A stretch of 64,000 bases of DNA, taken from NCBI GenBank assembly GCA_964443745.1, contig CAYUEN010000005.1, positions 14,180 to 78,179 on the forward strand, read 5' to 3'. The DNA comes from CAYUEN01 sp964443745. GTDB taxonomy: Bacteria; Campylobacterota; Campylobacteria; Campylobacterales; QNZT01. The translations under genes were made by a program, and so were the position numbers. Of this stretch, positions 52,185 to 61,831 are shown piece after piece. Below the pieces are notes generated by a model, which worked only from the letters and a program-made list of their open reading frames with translations, did not search any database and was not told the DNA's origin. Positions within the stretch are counted from its first letter, which is position 1. Each line of letters opens with the position of its first letter.

Positions 52185-53025
52185 ACGGTTTCCTCTGATA
52201 ACGTCTGTACATACTTTCGTTTCCCTCTACGCCCCCCTGATGGAGATAGAGCAGCGTATCGCCCCTGAAAAGATCCAGATGCGACCGGATCGTCAGCCAT
52301 CCGACCGGATCGTAGAGCAGATCGAAAGTGATATGCGTACACTGTTTCAATTTTATCCAAATTTCGAAAAAATCTCTATAAAGCTTTCCGAAACGGTATC
52401 TTCGTGGAGGAGAGAGGATCACGGGGTGGTGTGTGCTGTCTGCTTCCAATTCCGAAAACTGCGCTTTCAAATAAGCCGCATCTCCCACACAATGGGTCGT
52501 ATAAACCCGATATCCAGGTAGATGTTTTTGAAGATAGAGCGCGGTCGTACCGGTACCGGAGGGGAGAAAGAGGTTGCATGGATCAACCTGCGTACGAATC
52601 TCGTCCGCCAGACGCACTATTCCCTCTTCGGCCAGCGGAGAATGTCCGCCTTCCGGAACGAAAAGCGTCTCTTTCGAAAAGTTCGCCGGCAAAGGGGATT
52701 CGTGCAACACCATACCCTCGGCGAGGGCACGCGCGAGATTGCCGTAGGGAGAGGCTCTAAGATGCGAAGGAATATGGTCGACGTAGTAGTGAAAACGCCA
52801 TCCCCTAATCGATGCGACTCTAGCCAGCGACGCCATCGCGTTGGATTGGACGCTACCGCGGGAGACGAGCGTAGTGACGGAAGGGAAAGGATGTGTAAGA
52901 AGAGTGTGGAGTTTGCGGGCTTTGTTTCCGTTGAGGGGACCGCTTAACAAATCGTCCCTCTTCAGCAGGATCTCCCGATCGAAAAAGGTGATCCTCTGAA
53001 TCGGCGAGGGGTCAGTTTCGATCAA
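52060..53025 (-). CDS. PLP-dependent D-cysteine desulfhydrase/ACC deaminase-like enzyme
   Basis: A PLP enzyme of the COG2515 group. The PLP Lys lies in LLKRDDLLSGPLNGNKARKL; GSVQSNAMASLARVA, FVPEGGHSPLAEEG and the phosphate-cup LPSGTGTTALYL follow. The natural family end is LLYLHQGGVEGNESMYRRYQ (near codon 279). After that the frame continues 42 residues through the hisD start in the wrong frame and stops at 52060, so the normal stop codon has probably been lost. Substrate (D-cysteine, ACC or another amine) cannot be assigned. The start overlaps fbaA by 14 bases. Confidence 0.85.
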   Translation of the reverse strand: MIETDPSPIQRITFFDREILLKRDDLLSGPLNGNKARKLHTLLTHPFPSVTTLVSRGSVQSNAMASLARVASIRGWRFHYYVDHIPSHLRASPYGNLARALAEGMVLHESPLPANFSKETLFVPEGGHSPLAEEGIVRLADEIRTQVDPCNLFLPSGTGTTALYLQKHLPGYRVYTTHCVGDAAYLKAQFSELEADSTHHPVILSPPRRYRFGKLYRDFFEIWIKLKQCTHITFDLLYDPVGWLTIRSHLDLFRGDTLLYLHQGGVEGNESMYRRYQRKPYANHRAERPPVSRGVQADTRTWKNGYERGVAHRQRHTREDP

Positions 53026-54091
53026 GACAGTTCAAATCGGCAAACGCCTGTTTCAGACGTGCGACCATCGATTTCTCTCCCTCTCTGAGCCATTTTCTGG
53101 GATCGTAATACTTTTTGTTTGGCTTGTCTTCTCCTTCGGGATTTCCGATTTGGCTTTGGAGGTAGTATTTATAGTTGGCCTCGTAGCGTCTGACACCGTC
53201 CCAGAAGGCCCACTGCGTGTCGGTATCGATATTCATCTTGATCACACCGTAGCTGATCGCTTCCCTAATCTCTTCGGGACTCGATCCGCTGCCGCCATGA
53301 AAGACGAAATTGACCGGTTTTTCGGAAGTGCCGAGTTTTTGCTGGATATACTTCTGGGAGTTGTCCAGTATCTTCGGCTGGAGTTTGACGTTTCCGGGTT
53401 TGTAGACACCATGGACGTTTCCGAAAGAGGCGGCGATCGTGAATTTGTCGCTGATGCGGCTGAGTCTTTCGTATGCTTCGCACACCTCTTCGGGTTGGGT
53501 GTAAAGCATCGCGTTGTCGATACCTGTATTGTCCACGCCGTCCTCTTCGCCGCCCGTGATACCCAACTCTATCTCCAGTGTCATACCGATCTTACTCATA
53601 CGCTCGAGGTAGGTTTCGCAGATGGAGAGGTTCTCCTCCAAAGGTTCTTCGGAGAGATCGAGCATATGGGAGCTAAAGAGCGGTGTACCGTACTTCTCGT
53701 AATGGCGTTCGCTCGCTTCGAGCAAACCGTCGACCCACGGCAGGAGTTTCTTCGCGGCATGATCGGTGTGGAGTATCACCGGCACACCGTACGCTTCCGC
53801 GAGCGTATGTACATGTTTGGCACCGCTGATCGCTCCGAGAATCGCCGCTTTTTCACCTTCGTTGTCGAGTCCCTTTCCGGCATAGAAGCTCGCGCCACCG
53901 TTGGAAAACTGTATGATGACGGGAGAATTGACCGTTTTGGCCGCCTCCATAACGGCGTTGACGGAGTTGGTTCCCACCACGTTCACCGCCGGCAGAGCGT
54001 ACTCCTCTTTCTTGGCGATATCGAATATCTTCTGTACGTCATCTCCGGTGACGACACCCGCTTTTACGACATCTAGGACTCTCTTTGCCAT
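53012..54091 (-). CDS. fbaA: Class II fructose-bisphosphate aldolase
   Basis: Zinc aldolase for glycolysis and gluconeogenesis. It has 359 residues. Motifs are PAVNVVGTNSVNAVMEAA, VILHTDHAAKKLLPW with zinc His, SSHMLDLSEEPLEENL, LEIELGITGGEEDGVDN, and FGNVHGVYKPGNVKL. The His in NFVFHGGSGSSPEEI is another zinc ligand. The FbaA (long, E. coli-type) form is clear. First of a series running to tetR. Confidence 0.96.
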   Translation of the reverse strand: MAKRVLDVVKAGVVTGDDVQKIFDIAKKEEYALPAVNVVGTNSVNAVMEAAKTVNSPVIIQFSNGGASFYAGKGLDNEGEKAAILGAISGAKHVHTLAEAYGVPVILHTDHAAKKLLPWVDGLLEASERHYEKYGTPLFSSHMLDLSEEPLEENLSICETYLERMSKIGMTLEIELGITGGEEDGVDNTGIDNAMLYTQPEEVCEAYERLSRISDKFTIAASFGNVHGVYKPGNVKLQPKILDNSQKYIQQKLGTSEKPVNFVFHGGSGSSPEEIREAISYGVIKMNIDTDTQWAFWDGVRRYEANYKYYLQSQIGNPEGEDKPNKKYYDPRKWLREGEKSMVARLKQAFADLNCLDRN

Positions 54092-54114
54092 GGTTTGTTC
54101 CTTCCTGCGTATAC

Positions 54115-54930
54115 TTAGTTGTTGATCTTAATATCGGCCTTCGACTTGAGTTGTTTAGAGATCTCTTTGATTTTCGCTTGGAATTTTTTCACTTTCAAAC
54201 TCTGCTCTATGCTCGGTTTGGCCTCTTCGAAACTGACGGTTCCGGCCGGTTTGATATCTTCGAGATAGATGACATGGTATCCAAACTGCGTTTTGACCGG
54301 CTTTTTGGTATAGGTACCCTTTTTGAGTCTGAAGGCGGCGTCACTGAACTCTTTGACCATCCGTTTTTTGTCGAACCATCCGAGCTCTCCGCCGTTGGGT
54401 CCGCTGGGACCCGTAGATTTCGCTTTTGCCAGCTCGATGAATTTCGCCTCTTTGTTTTTGGCTTTGTTGAGTTCTTTGATGACGGCTTCCGCCTCTTTCT
54501 TGCTTTTGAGCAGAATGTGTCTGGCTTTGGCCATCGCGGGTCGTTTGAACATTTTGCTGTTCTTTTTGTAGAACGCTTTCATCTCCGATTCGCTCAGTTT
54601 GATCGCATCAAACTGCTTTTTCATCCAGATCTCGAGCGCGAGATCTTTTTTGATCTTCTCCAGCGCTTCTTGAAATTTGGGGTCTTTTTCGATTCCCTCT
54701 TCCATCGCCTTTTTCGCCAAAAGCCGTTTTTCGATCGCCTGATCGATGATCTTCTTCTGCTGCTCTTTGTTCAACGCCTGGAAATTGGCTCCTGGAATCA
54801 CCTGTAAAATAGCTCCGATATCGCTATCCGTGATCGGATCTCCATTGACGGTCGCATAGGTTTTGGCCTGAAGTGTGGAGGCCGCGATCAATGTGAGTGC
54901 GAGGACAGAGCCTGCGATCAGTTTTTTCAT
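54115..54930 (-). CDS. Periplasmic parvulin peptidyl-prolyl isomerase (PpiC/SurA, CBF2 type)
   Basis: A 271-residue periplasmic folding protein. A signal peptide (LIAGSVLALTLIAASTLQA) precedes a SurA-like chaperone region and a PpiC domain: AKARHILLKSKKEAEAVI, GGELGWFDKKRMVKEFSDAA, PVKTQFGYHVIYLEDI. This resembles the major PEB4/CBF2 chaperone of Campylobacter, which assists outer membrane proteins. AAGGA lies seven bases before the ATG. A TATACT box lies about 50 bases upstream. Confidence 0.92.
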   Translation of the reverse strand: MKKLIAGSVLALTLIAASTLQAKTYATVNGDPITDSDIGAILQVIPGANFQALNKEQQKKIIDQAIEKRLLAKKAMEEGIEKDPKFQEALEKIKKDLALEIWMKKQFDAIKLSESEMKAFYKKNSKMFKRPAMAKARHILLKSKKEAEAVIKELNKAKNKEAKFIELAKAKSTGPSGPNGGELGWFDKKRMVKEFSDAAFRLKKGTYTKKPVKTQFGYHVIYLEDIKPAGTVSFEEAKPSIEQSLKVKKFQAKIKEISKQLKSKADIKINN

Positions 54931-55002
54931 ATGTTCATCCTTTGAATAAGTTTAGTGCCCGATTAGTATAGCTTTGTTTTATTAATAAACGGTTAAAGTG
55001 AT

Positions 55003-55716
55003 TCAACTCATATTGTGGTATACGGCTTGTACGTCGTCGTTCTCTTCTAACGCTTCGATCAGCCTTTCCACTTTCGCCGCCGTGGCGTCATCCACATCTA
55101 TCGTATTGGTCGGAATCAACCCCACTTCGCTTTCGATGATCTCGATTCCGCTCTTTTCGATCGCCTCGAGCAGCGTATTGAAATCCTCCGGTTCCGATTC
55201 GATGACGAGCACTTCTTCTTCCTCTTTGATATCGCTCGCTCCCTTTTCCAATGCCAGTTCCATGATCTCGTCGTCCCGATCGCTCCGCGGTACGACGATG
55301 ACCCCTTTTTTCGCGAACATCCAGCTAACCGATCCGTTTTCACCCAGATTGCCTCCATGTTTGCTGAAAGCGTGCCGCACGGCGGCTACGGTACGGTTTC
55401 GATTGTCCGTCAGACACTGTACCATAATCGCCACGCCTCCGGGACCGTAACCTTCGTAGGTCACATCTTCGACGACGACGCCAGGCAGGTTTCCGGTGGC
55501 TTTATCGATCGCCCTCTGGATGTTTTTCGCCGGCATCGACACCGCTTTGGCCTTCTCTATCGCCAGTCTCAATGCGGGATTGGTATCGGGATCACCGCCC
55601 CCCTCTCTGGCGGCGATGGAGAGATCTCTTACCGCTTTGGTGAAAGCTTTGCCTTTGATCGCATCCTGTTTGGCTTTGATATGTTTGACTTTGGACCATT
55701 TATTGTGTCCTGCCAT
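55003..55716 (-). CDS. yebC: YebC/PmpR family protein
   Basis: A 237-residue protein of the TACO1/YebC family, formerly annotated as transcriptional regulators and now linked to translation of Pro-rich stretches. It begins MAGHNKWSKVKHIKAKQDA and has GNLPGVVVEDVTYEGYGPGG, GGNLGENGSVSWMFAKKGVI. AGGAG lies before the ATG. It follows the histidine kinase gene on the strand, and 11 bases separate them. Confidence 0.95.
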   Translation of the reverse strand: MAGHNKWSKVKHIKAKQDAIKGKAFTKAVRDLSIAAREGGGDPDTNPALRLAIEKAKAVSMPAKNIQRAIDKATGNLPGVVVEDVTYEGYGPGGVAIMVQCLTDNRNRTVAAVRHAFSKHGGNLGENGSVSWMFAKKGVIVVPRSDRDDEIMELALEKGASDIKEEEEVLVIESEPEDFNTLLEAIEKSGIEIIESEVGLIPTNTIDVDDATAAKVERLIEALEENDDVQAVYHNMS

Positions 55717-55727
55717 CTATTATCTCC

Positions 55728-57713
55728 TCATTTTGGTTTTGAAAGAACGATGGTGAATTTCGCACCTTCGTCGCTGTTTTCCACTTCCAGTTTTCCTCCG
55801 CAACTCTCTTCGATGATGAATTTGGACATATAAAGACCCAGGCCGGTCGATTTCTCGTTCTGTTTCGTCGAAAAGTAGGGTTCGAAGATCTTTCCGAGAT
55901 TTTCGGAAGGAATCCCACCGGCGTTGTCTTCCACTTCGATAAAGGTCTTGTTGCCTTTCTCATAGGCGCGCATAACGATTCTAGGCTCCAGAACCCCTTT
56001 TTTCAACAACGCATTCTCCGCATTTTTGAGCAGATTGAGAAGTACCTGGACCACTTCGTTGTAGATGGTATGGACTTTGTGGGAGCAAGCTATCTCTTTT
56101 GTGACGAGAATCGAGTGTTTTTTGAGCGAGGGTTGAATGATAAACAGTGCCTTCTCTATCAGATCTCTCACCTCCACATCTTCTTTCTTTTTGTTGGGTT
56201 TGAAAAAGTTGGCGAAATCGTCGATCGTATGGGAGAGATGAAGCACGTACTCTTCTATCTTCTGTAAAGATTCAAGAAAGAAAGCTTCATCGTAATTGTC
56301 CAATTCGATCTTTACCTGCAATCCGGTGGAAGTGGCACTGATGGCGCTGAGAGGTTGTCGCCACTGATGGGCGATCATACTCATCATCTCTCCCATCTGG
56401 GCCAAACGGCTGTTGTGGATCAAAATTCCCTCTTTTTTGCGATTCTTTTCGACCTCTTCCCTGATCCGTTTTTCGAGTTTCATATTGAGTTCCTGCAACT
56501 CTTGTGACGAGACTCTGGCGATATTGCTCAGCGCTTTGATCGTTTGCAGATCGAGATTTTCAGCGTTGATGCGGCTTTTATACTCCGGCTTTTCGATACG
56601 GGAATCCGGATCCTCGCTGAGTACGAGAAGGGAGAGTGTTTGGGAGAGAAAATGGGTTTCACCTCCCTCGCTCGCACACTCGCCATCACAGAAGAGGCCC
56701 GCATGAGGAGCTATCTTCCTAAAAGGAGCGACATCTTCGTAAGCCAGACTCTGTAGAAAATTTTTGCGAGCGTGGGAATCGAAGATGAAAACACCCTCTA
56801 CGGGTACACTGCATACCTTTTCTATCAGGCGGTCTGCGTTTTCGACGATCTTGTCGATATCGGCGAAAGCTATCGAGAGTGTCGTACCCTGCAAAATCTC
56901 ACTGCCAAATCCGAACGAACCGTCTCCTCTGTCGATCAAAGGCGTTCTTGGCAGATAGGTCTCACCATATTCTACGACAAACGGAAACTGCATCCCGCTT
57001 TCGGGAAGATGCGAAGCGATCTCCTCTCCAAGATACTTCCGATAGAGCTCCCTCACCGGAATCTTGTCTACCGTATAGAGAATATTTCCATGAGACTTCG
57101 TCACCTTGAAAGCACGTCCTATCGGCGTATAGTCGAAGCTGTAGAAAGAGGAGGCACAAAGGCGTGGTCCGCTGAGAGAGAGTATGACCATTCCGGAGCG
57201 GGAGATACGATCGTTCAATAAAACGAACCCACCATCCGCCCTTTTGCCTCTGGAACAAAGAGCACCCGAAACGACGATCTCCTTTCGCTCTTCCACCAGA
57301 TCTTTGAGTATCGCTTCGATGTTGGATGTGCGGTTGCTGAAATACCCCAAAACCACTTTCGTCTCCCTCTCGATCAGACGCTTTTTTAGAGGCGAAAGAT
57401 CAGGAGCGCCCTCCTCTTTGATTTCGATTAATTCGGCTTTTATGTCCGTATCGTCAAACTGCGCGAAGGAGAGTACGATATTTTTCTCCAAAACCCGGCC
57501 CTCCATGATTTCACCAGCGGAGGAGATCCCTGCAATGGTCGCCCGGGGGAGTTTTTTGCGCAACAGATCGACGACTCTTTTGAGCGTGGAAGGTTTCGCT
57601 TGATGATAACAGAAAATCTGAATCAACAATCTACTATTGTCGCTAAGGGCATGGGCAGCGAGGAAAGTGTCGAGCTTCTCCTCGCTGCGATATCTGGTAT
57701 TGCAGAGCTTCAT
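55728..57713 (-). CDS. FIST-domain sensor histidine kinase
   Basis: A 661-residue soluble kinase. The N-terminal FIST domain (about 25-220: TIAGISSAGEIMEGRVLEKN) and FIST-C (about 225-370) probably bind small ligands such as amino acids. After a short coiled coil (LQELNMKLEKRIREEVEKN) come the dimerisation helix with phosphoacceptor His in MIAHQWRQPLSAI (near 450), the N-box LLNLLKNAENAL, DNAGGIP and GLGLYMSKFI. No membrane segment. Its likely partner is the receiver protein next upstream. Confidence 0.9.
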   Translation of the reverse strand: MKLCNTRYRSEEKLDTFLAAHALSDNSRLLIQIFCYHQAKPSTLKRVVDLLRKKLPRATIAGISSAGEIMEGRVLEKNIVLSFAQFDDTDIKAELIEIKEEGAPDLSPLKKRLIERETKVVLGYFSNRTSNIEAILKDLVEERKEIVVSGALCSRGKRADGGFVLLNDRISRSGMVILSLSGPRLCASSFYSFDYTPIGRAFKVTKSHGNILYTVDKIPVRELYRKYLGEEIASHLPESGMQFPFVVEYGETYLPRTPLIDRGDGSFGFGSEILQGTTLSIAFADIDKIVENADRLIEKVCSVPVEGVFIFDSHARKNFLQSLAYEDVAPFRKIAPHAGLFCDGECASEGGETHFLSQTLSLLVLSEDPDSRIEKPEYKSRINAENLDLQTIKALSNIARVSSQELQELNMKLEKRIREEVEKNRKKEGILIHNSRLAQMGEMMSMIAHQWRQPLSAISATSTGLQVKIELDNYDEAFFLESLQKIEEYVLHLSHTIDDFANFFKPNKKKEDVEVRDLIEKALFIIQPSLKKHSILVTKEIACSHKVHTIYNEVVQVLLNLLKNAENALLKKGVLEPRIVMRAYEKGNKTFIEVEDNAGGIPSENLGKIFEPYFSTKQNEKSTGLGLYMSKFIIEESCGGKLEVENSDEGAKFTIVLSKPK

Positions 57714-57724
57714 AGGGATCCAAC

Positions 57725-57747
57725 AGCCTTGAAAATTAATAAAGGCT
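57725..57747 (-). other. Stem-loop in the leader of the FIST kinase gene
   Basis: AGCCTT and AAGGCT (57725-57730 and 57742-57747) form a 6-base stem with an 11-base AT-rich loop, starting 12 bases upstream of the ATG. It would sit at or next to the ribosome binding site and could affect translation. It may also be chance. Confidence 0.3.
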
Positions 57748-57804
57748 ATTGTATTTAAATTCTTATAATATCAATATAAAAAATATTCCAATGGTACGAT
57801 TTTT

Positions 57805-59316
57805 TTAATCTTTTAGCGGAATTGTAACCAGAAAATGTCTGATTCTGCCATCGTGGTTGTGTTTGAGTTTTGCACCGAGCTTTTCGACGGCCCACTCCAC
57901 TTTTTTCGGAAGGATCGTCACGCCACTCTCGACGGGCTCCTCTTTTTTGAAAAGTCGTCCAAAAAGGCTACTCTCTCCTTCGCTCTCCTCTTTCGTATCT
58001 ATCCGCATCGAAAAGAGGATGGATTGTGCCTGCTTTTCCAACGATATATCGACACGCGATCCCAGAGCGGTTTTGAATTGGTCACCGACGTAGCAATCCA
58101 GCAACCCCTCTATCAAAGCTTCAAAAGCCTCTTTGTCGATATCCGCTTTCAGATTGAAACGCTCCTGCTCCATCAACCTGTGAATGCGTTCTCCATCAAG
58201 ATAGAGTTCGGTGCCACTGTAGGGTTCGATCAATTTGGAAAGAAGTGTCCGATAAAGATCGAACGATCTGCTTCTTCGGGGAATTTTTCCCGAAGAAACC
58301 GTCTTGATGGTCTCCGTATCGGGCGTATCCTCACCATTTCTTAGCAGTGCTTGCAGTTTGTGATCGTTACGATACAATTCATGGGAGAGAAGATAGTTTT
58401 TCAATCGCTCCATATTTCGATACTGTTCGCTCTGCAGAGTGATATGGGCGGTATGATTGACGAGTTTTACAAGATAGAGTCTTTTATCCGCAACGGCGAT
58501 GGGTTTGACGAAGATATTGAAGGTATAACTACTCTGTGCGATATTGAGCCTGAGCATAAATTGAAACTTTTCACTTGATAGTAGCATATCCAACCACTGC
58601 CCACTGTCAAAATGGTTGATATAGTTCGATTCGGCCATATAGGGGGCGAATCGCCGCAGAAGTCTTGGGCTGGAGAGAACCCTGTTGACAAAACGGAAGC
58701 TACCGAAAAACTGCGTGAAGAGATGGTTGAATTCCACAATCGCATTGCTTTGCGCATCATAGACGCATAGAATGTTTTCATCTATTTCAAGAAGGCTTTT
58801 GTAGATTCCGATCAGTGATTTGGCCTCTTCGAAACGAAGCTCTATCAACGCGGAAAAGAGTGAACCGTTTACACCACTACGTGTCGATTTACGAAGCGCA
58901 TTTTCGATACGTCTGCGAAAAATGGTGCGGTCGATCGGCTTTTTGATATAGTCAAGCTCGCTCCTGTAGAAAGAAGCCCTCTTTTCGGTTTTGAAATCCT
59001 CTGTCAAAAGGAGTATCTTGGGAACTTTGGAAAGATAACTCGTTTCATCCAGTTTGGAGATGATATCATACCCATCGACCGGTTCGAAAAGATCGTCCAC
59101 GATGATTAGATCGAGACTCAGATATTTCGTCACTTTCAGTGCCTCTTTGAATGTGGAAGCTTCGTAGATACGAAAATCTCCAATCTCTCCCAACAACCGC
59201 TGAATCAAATAGAGATCCGACCGATTCTGTCCGATCAGCAAAACCGCCGTCTGCCTCGATTGTCTGCCTCTGCCACTATGGTATAAATGGTGTTTGGAAT
59301 CCGTCACAAGTGCCAT
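57805..59316 (-). CDS. Receiver-domain protein with PAS-like and degenerate kinase-type C-terminal domains
   Basis: A 503-residue signalling protein. The receiver (about 22-140) has the acidic pair and phospho-Asp region in LSLDLIIVDDLFEPVDGYD, the Thr in ILLLTEDF and the Lys in LDYIKKPID. Residues 170-290 look PAS-like (ENILCVYDAQSNAIVEFNHL). The last 200 residues resemble the dimer and ATPase parts of a histidine kinase but lack a clear H-box or N-box. No DNA-binding domain. The start is ATG at 59316 (AAGGA six bases upstream). It sits directly before the FIST kinase. Confidence 0.78.
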   Translation of the reverse strand: MALVTDSKHHLYHSGRGRQSRQTAVLLIGQNRSDLYLIQRLLGEIGDFRIYEASTFKEALKVTKYLSLDLIIVDDLFEPVDGYDIISKLDETSYLSKVPKILLLTEDFKTEKRASFYRSELDYIKKPIDRTIFRRRIENALRKSTRSGVNGSLFSALIELRFEEAKSLIGIYKSLLEIDENILCVYDAQSNAIVEFNHLFTQFFGSFRFVNRVLSSPRLLRRFAPYMAESNYINHFDSGQWLDMLLSSEKFQFMLRLNIAQSSYTFNIFVKPIAVADKRLYLVKLVNHTAHITLQSEQYRNMERLKNYLLSHELYRNDHKLQALLRNGEDTPDTETIKTVSSGKIPRRSRSFDLYRTLLSKLIEPYSGTELYLDGERIHRLMEQERFNLKADIDKEAFEALIEGLLDCYVGDQFKTALGSRVDISLEKQAQSILFSMRIDTKEESEGESSLFGRLFKKEEPVESGVTILPKKVEWAVEKLGAKLKHNHDGRIRHFLVTIPLKD

Positions 59317-59368
59317 CACCCATCCTTGCTATCGTGATGCCCTTATATCGACAAAATTACAAAATCTT

Positions 59369-60388
59369 TTACTTCTCTTTTGTTTTGTCCAAAAAAATTC
59401 TATCAATAATAATTTTTGTAAGATTTTTTAAAAATCCTTGATTTTGCGCCTTTGATGGAATTGGCCGGCAGGCGGTGATCGCCCCCAGACCGACACGGGC
59501 TGTCAAAATACCGTTGGCCACACCCTGCGCGCTGTAGAGGGAGATTTTGGAAAGAAGCGTCGAACCGGCGATATCATGGCTGTGATGTGCAAGGATATCT
59601 GTGATACTGGCGAAAGCGAGGTTGATGAAAACCCGTTTTATCAACACCACTTCTCCAAGCACATTGGGCCTGTAGCCGTATATTTTGGCAATCTCGTTGA
59701 TCATGACATATGAGCGCGAAAGAATCAAAAGCGCATCGATGAGTGCAACCGGGCTGATCGCCGTCGATACGGCTGTCTGGGATGCATATTTGACGATACA
59801 CTTTTTCGCGGCATCGTCCATAGACTCGAACAAAACCTCTTCCACTCTTGGAATCACTTCCGATTCGAGCATCTCATCGAGCTCTTTTTCAACCTTACGG
59901 GCGGCTTCGACGGTAGCTGTATCCGGATGGACTCGATAAAAATGAAGGATCTTCTTCGCAAAGTTGTAGACTTCCGACGAGGGCTCCTCCATCAATCGTC
60001 TCCCCTCCTCCTGAAGCGACTCGATACGGCGCAGTTTCCGATATCCTTTGAACTCTTTTCCCACGATCCCAAGCAAAGAAATGCCCAAAAGTAAAATAAG
60101 AAGCAGATAGAATGTACCCAAAATCGGTGAGTGTTGCAATATCGCCGTAGCACTGTAGAGAGTGTCGTATAAAAAGCCGATCAAAAAAACCGCTACGAAG
60201 AGAAGAAAAATCACACTCCCTTTTTGCAAATAGCCGACGATTCCCGATAGCATCCCCTCGCGTTTGTGTTGTGTCGTATCGATTCTCTTCAACGCCTCTT
60301 CCGAAGAGACTCTCCGGGGAGATGGGGTGATCTCTTCGATAATCTCCTCCTCTATCAAATCGCTGTCATCGATCTTTTTGGGTCTCAT
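59369..60388 (-). CDS. ycjF: YcjF-family membrane protein (DUF697)
   Basis: A 339-residue inner-membrane protein. The ATG at 60388 overlaps the ycjX stop as ATGA and has GGAGG upstream. It has two adjacent membrane helices at about 55-105 (SVIFLLFVAVFLIGFLYDTL and LGTFYLLLILLLGISLLGIV), then the DUF697 region with TAVSTAISPVALIDALLILS, RSYVMINEIAKIYGYRP and VANGILTARVGLGAITACRP. The pair with YcjX is usual; function is unclear though often stress- or envelope-linked. Confidence 0.88.
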   Translation of the reverse strand: MRPKKIDDSDLIEEEIIEEITPSPRRVSSEEALKRIDTTQHKREGMLSGIVGYLQKGSVIFLLFVAVFLIGFLYDTLYSATAILQHSPILGTFYLLLILLLGISLLGIVGKEFKGYRKLRRIESLQEEGRRLMEEPSSEVYNFAKKILHFYRVHPDTATVEAARKVEKELDEMLESEVIPRVEEVLFESMDDAAKKCIVKYASQTAVSTAISPVALIDALLILSRSYVMINEIAKIYGYRPNVLGEVVLIKRVFINLAFASITDILAHHSHDIAGSTLLSKISLYSAQGVANGILTARVGLGAITACRPIPSKAQNQGFLKNLTKIIIDRIFLDKTKEK

Positions 60389-61746
60389 ACTCGCCTCCTT
60401 AGCAATGCATAAATGAGCCGGTCCATCCGTATGTGTTCGACCGCCTCGTTGTCCGAGGGTGGGAAAGGACGGGGTGAAAATCTCGGAAAATCGAACTTCG
60501 CCTCTTTCCAGAAGTGGTTTCTCTTGTAGTGCTGGGGAAGTATCCCCGGAAAATGTATCGACGGCTCCTTCTCCCCCTCTACGACACCACGAATACACTC
60601 GACGACTTTCCCGTCGACTTTCGCTTTGACGTAGTCGGTGCTTTTCACGCTCGAAAAGATCGTCACCTCCGACTCGATATGAGAAAGCAGAAGCTCTCTC
60701 TTGATATCCATGATCATCTCTTTGAGCAGTCGCTGATAACTGTTGTATTGAGAGGGAGGAATGTAGTCGGCTTTCGTCGCCGCAAAGATGACATGGTCGA
60801 TTTTGAGGCCGAAGAGTTTGAAAAAGAAGGGGTTGGTACCGTAGGTGAAACTCTTGAGAATATGGCGAAACGCCAAATGCATATCCAAAAAGGCGTCGTA
60901 TCCGTACTGAAGCGTCTTGATCAGATCGACGAGCACGATCTGGGTGTCGAACCTCTGGAAATGTTCCAGATAGAGGCGCTCGACCACCTCTTTGAGATAG
61001 GCGTCGAATCGTCTTTGGAATCTGGCGTATATCGAATCGGGATGGAAATCTCGATTTTTGGGCGGAGGAAGCGGTGCGAAAAGAAGAATCGGATCTCCCT
61101 CCAGATCTCCGGGCTCCAGAAAACGGCCGGGTTGGACGAAACTGAAAGCGTTGTAGTGGAGCTTTTTGAGATATTCGCGATAGAGATCATGAACGACAAG
61201 ATCCTCCTGTCGGGAAGAAGCGCCGTAAAGATCGCGATGTTCGAGATCATCCAGCCAACTTCTGGCATATGGGTAACGTTTGGGATTGCGGGATAGATCG
61301 AACATCTGATGCGACCACGCTTCGTAGGAGAGGCCGAGCATCGAAAGATCCATCAGCCACTCGCCCGGATAGTCGATCAACTCCAGATTGACGATCTGGT
61401 TCTCCAGCAGACGATATTCGCTTTTGAATTCGAGCTGAAGCGTCGTTTTGGTTACCGAGCGTGTCGCCTTGGGCCAGTGGGGTGTCGCCTCGCGAAACGC
61501 TTTGAGTTTGCTATAGTAATCGAATCGGATGAACAGATTGTCAGGCGGTAGGATTCTGGCGACGAAAGGGCGGTCTATCTTCTCTTTCATATAAGAAAGT
61601 TTGTCTCCGGCGAGAAGTTGGTTTATCAGCGAAGTGAGGAAGACGGTCTTGCCGCTTCCGCTGAGTCCCGTCACGGCGATTCTGATCGTTTTGTCGGGTG
61701 TGGGAATCTTGAATGGAAGCTCGATCTCTTTTAGAAAATCAAACAC
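60385..61746 (-). CDS. ycjX: YcjX-family P-loop NTPase (DUF463)
   Basis: A 453-residue predicted GTPase-like ATPase. The Walker A motif is in VTGLSGSGKTVFLTSLINQL; LELIDYPGEWLMDL resembles the switch II region, and DHVIFAATKADYIPPSQY resembles the base-binding NKxD motif. In E. coli ycjX and ycjF adjoin the psp genes. The start is GTG at 61746, preceded by AGGAGG. No psp genes are in the window. Confidence 0.92.
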   Translation of the reverse strand: MFDFLKEIELPFKIPTPDKTIRIAVTGLSGSGKTVFLTSLINQLLAGDKLSYMKEKIDRPFVARILPPDNLFIRFDYYSKLKAFREATPHWPKATRSVTKTTLQLEFKSEYRLLENQIVNLELIDYPGEWLMDLSMLGLSYEAWSHQMFDLSRNPKRYPYARSWLDDLEHRDLYGASSRQEDLVVHDLYREYLKKLHYNAFSFVQPGRFLEPGDLEGDPILLFAPLPPPKNRDFHPDSIYARFQRRFDAYLKEVVERLYLEHFQRFDTQIVLVDLIKTLQYGYDAFLDMHLAFRHILKSFTYGTNPFFFKLFGLKIDHVIFAATKADYIPPSQYNSYQRLLKEMIMDIKRELLLSHIESEVTIFSSVKSTDYVKAKVDGKVVECIRGVVEGEKEPSIHFPGILPQHYKRNHFWKEAKFDFPRFSPRPFPPSDNEAVEHIRMDRLIYALLRRRV

Positions 61747-61788
61747 GACACCTCCTACTTTCTGGAGGTATCATAGCGAAAAATCGTG

Positions 61789-61831
61789 AAAAAAAAGGTG
61801 ATCCACCCCCAAAAGGGGATGGAATCACACC
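61789..61831 (-). terminator. Strong intrinsic terminator of the oor operon
   Basis: On the minus strand GGTGTGATTCCATCCCC pairs with GGGGTGGATCACC around a TTTT loop and is followed by eight T. The stem begins within the last codons of oorC. This is the clearest terminator in the window. Confidence 0.88.
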
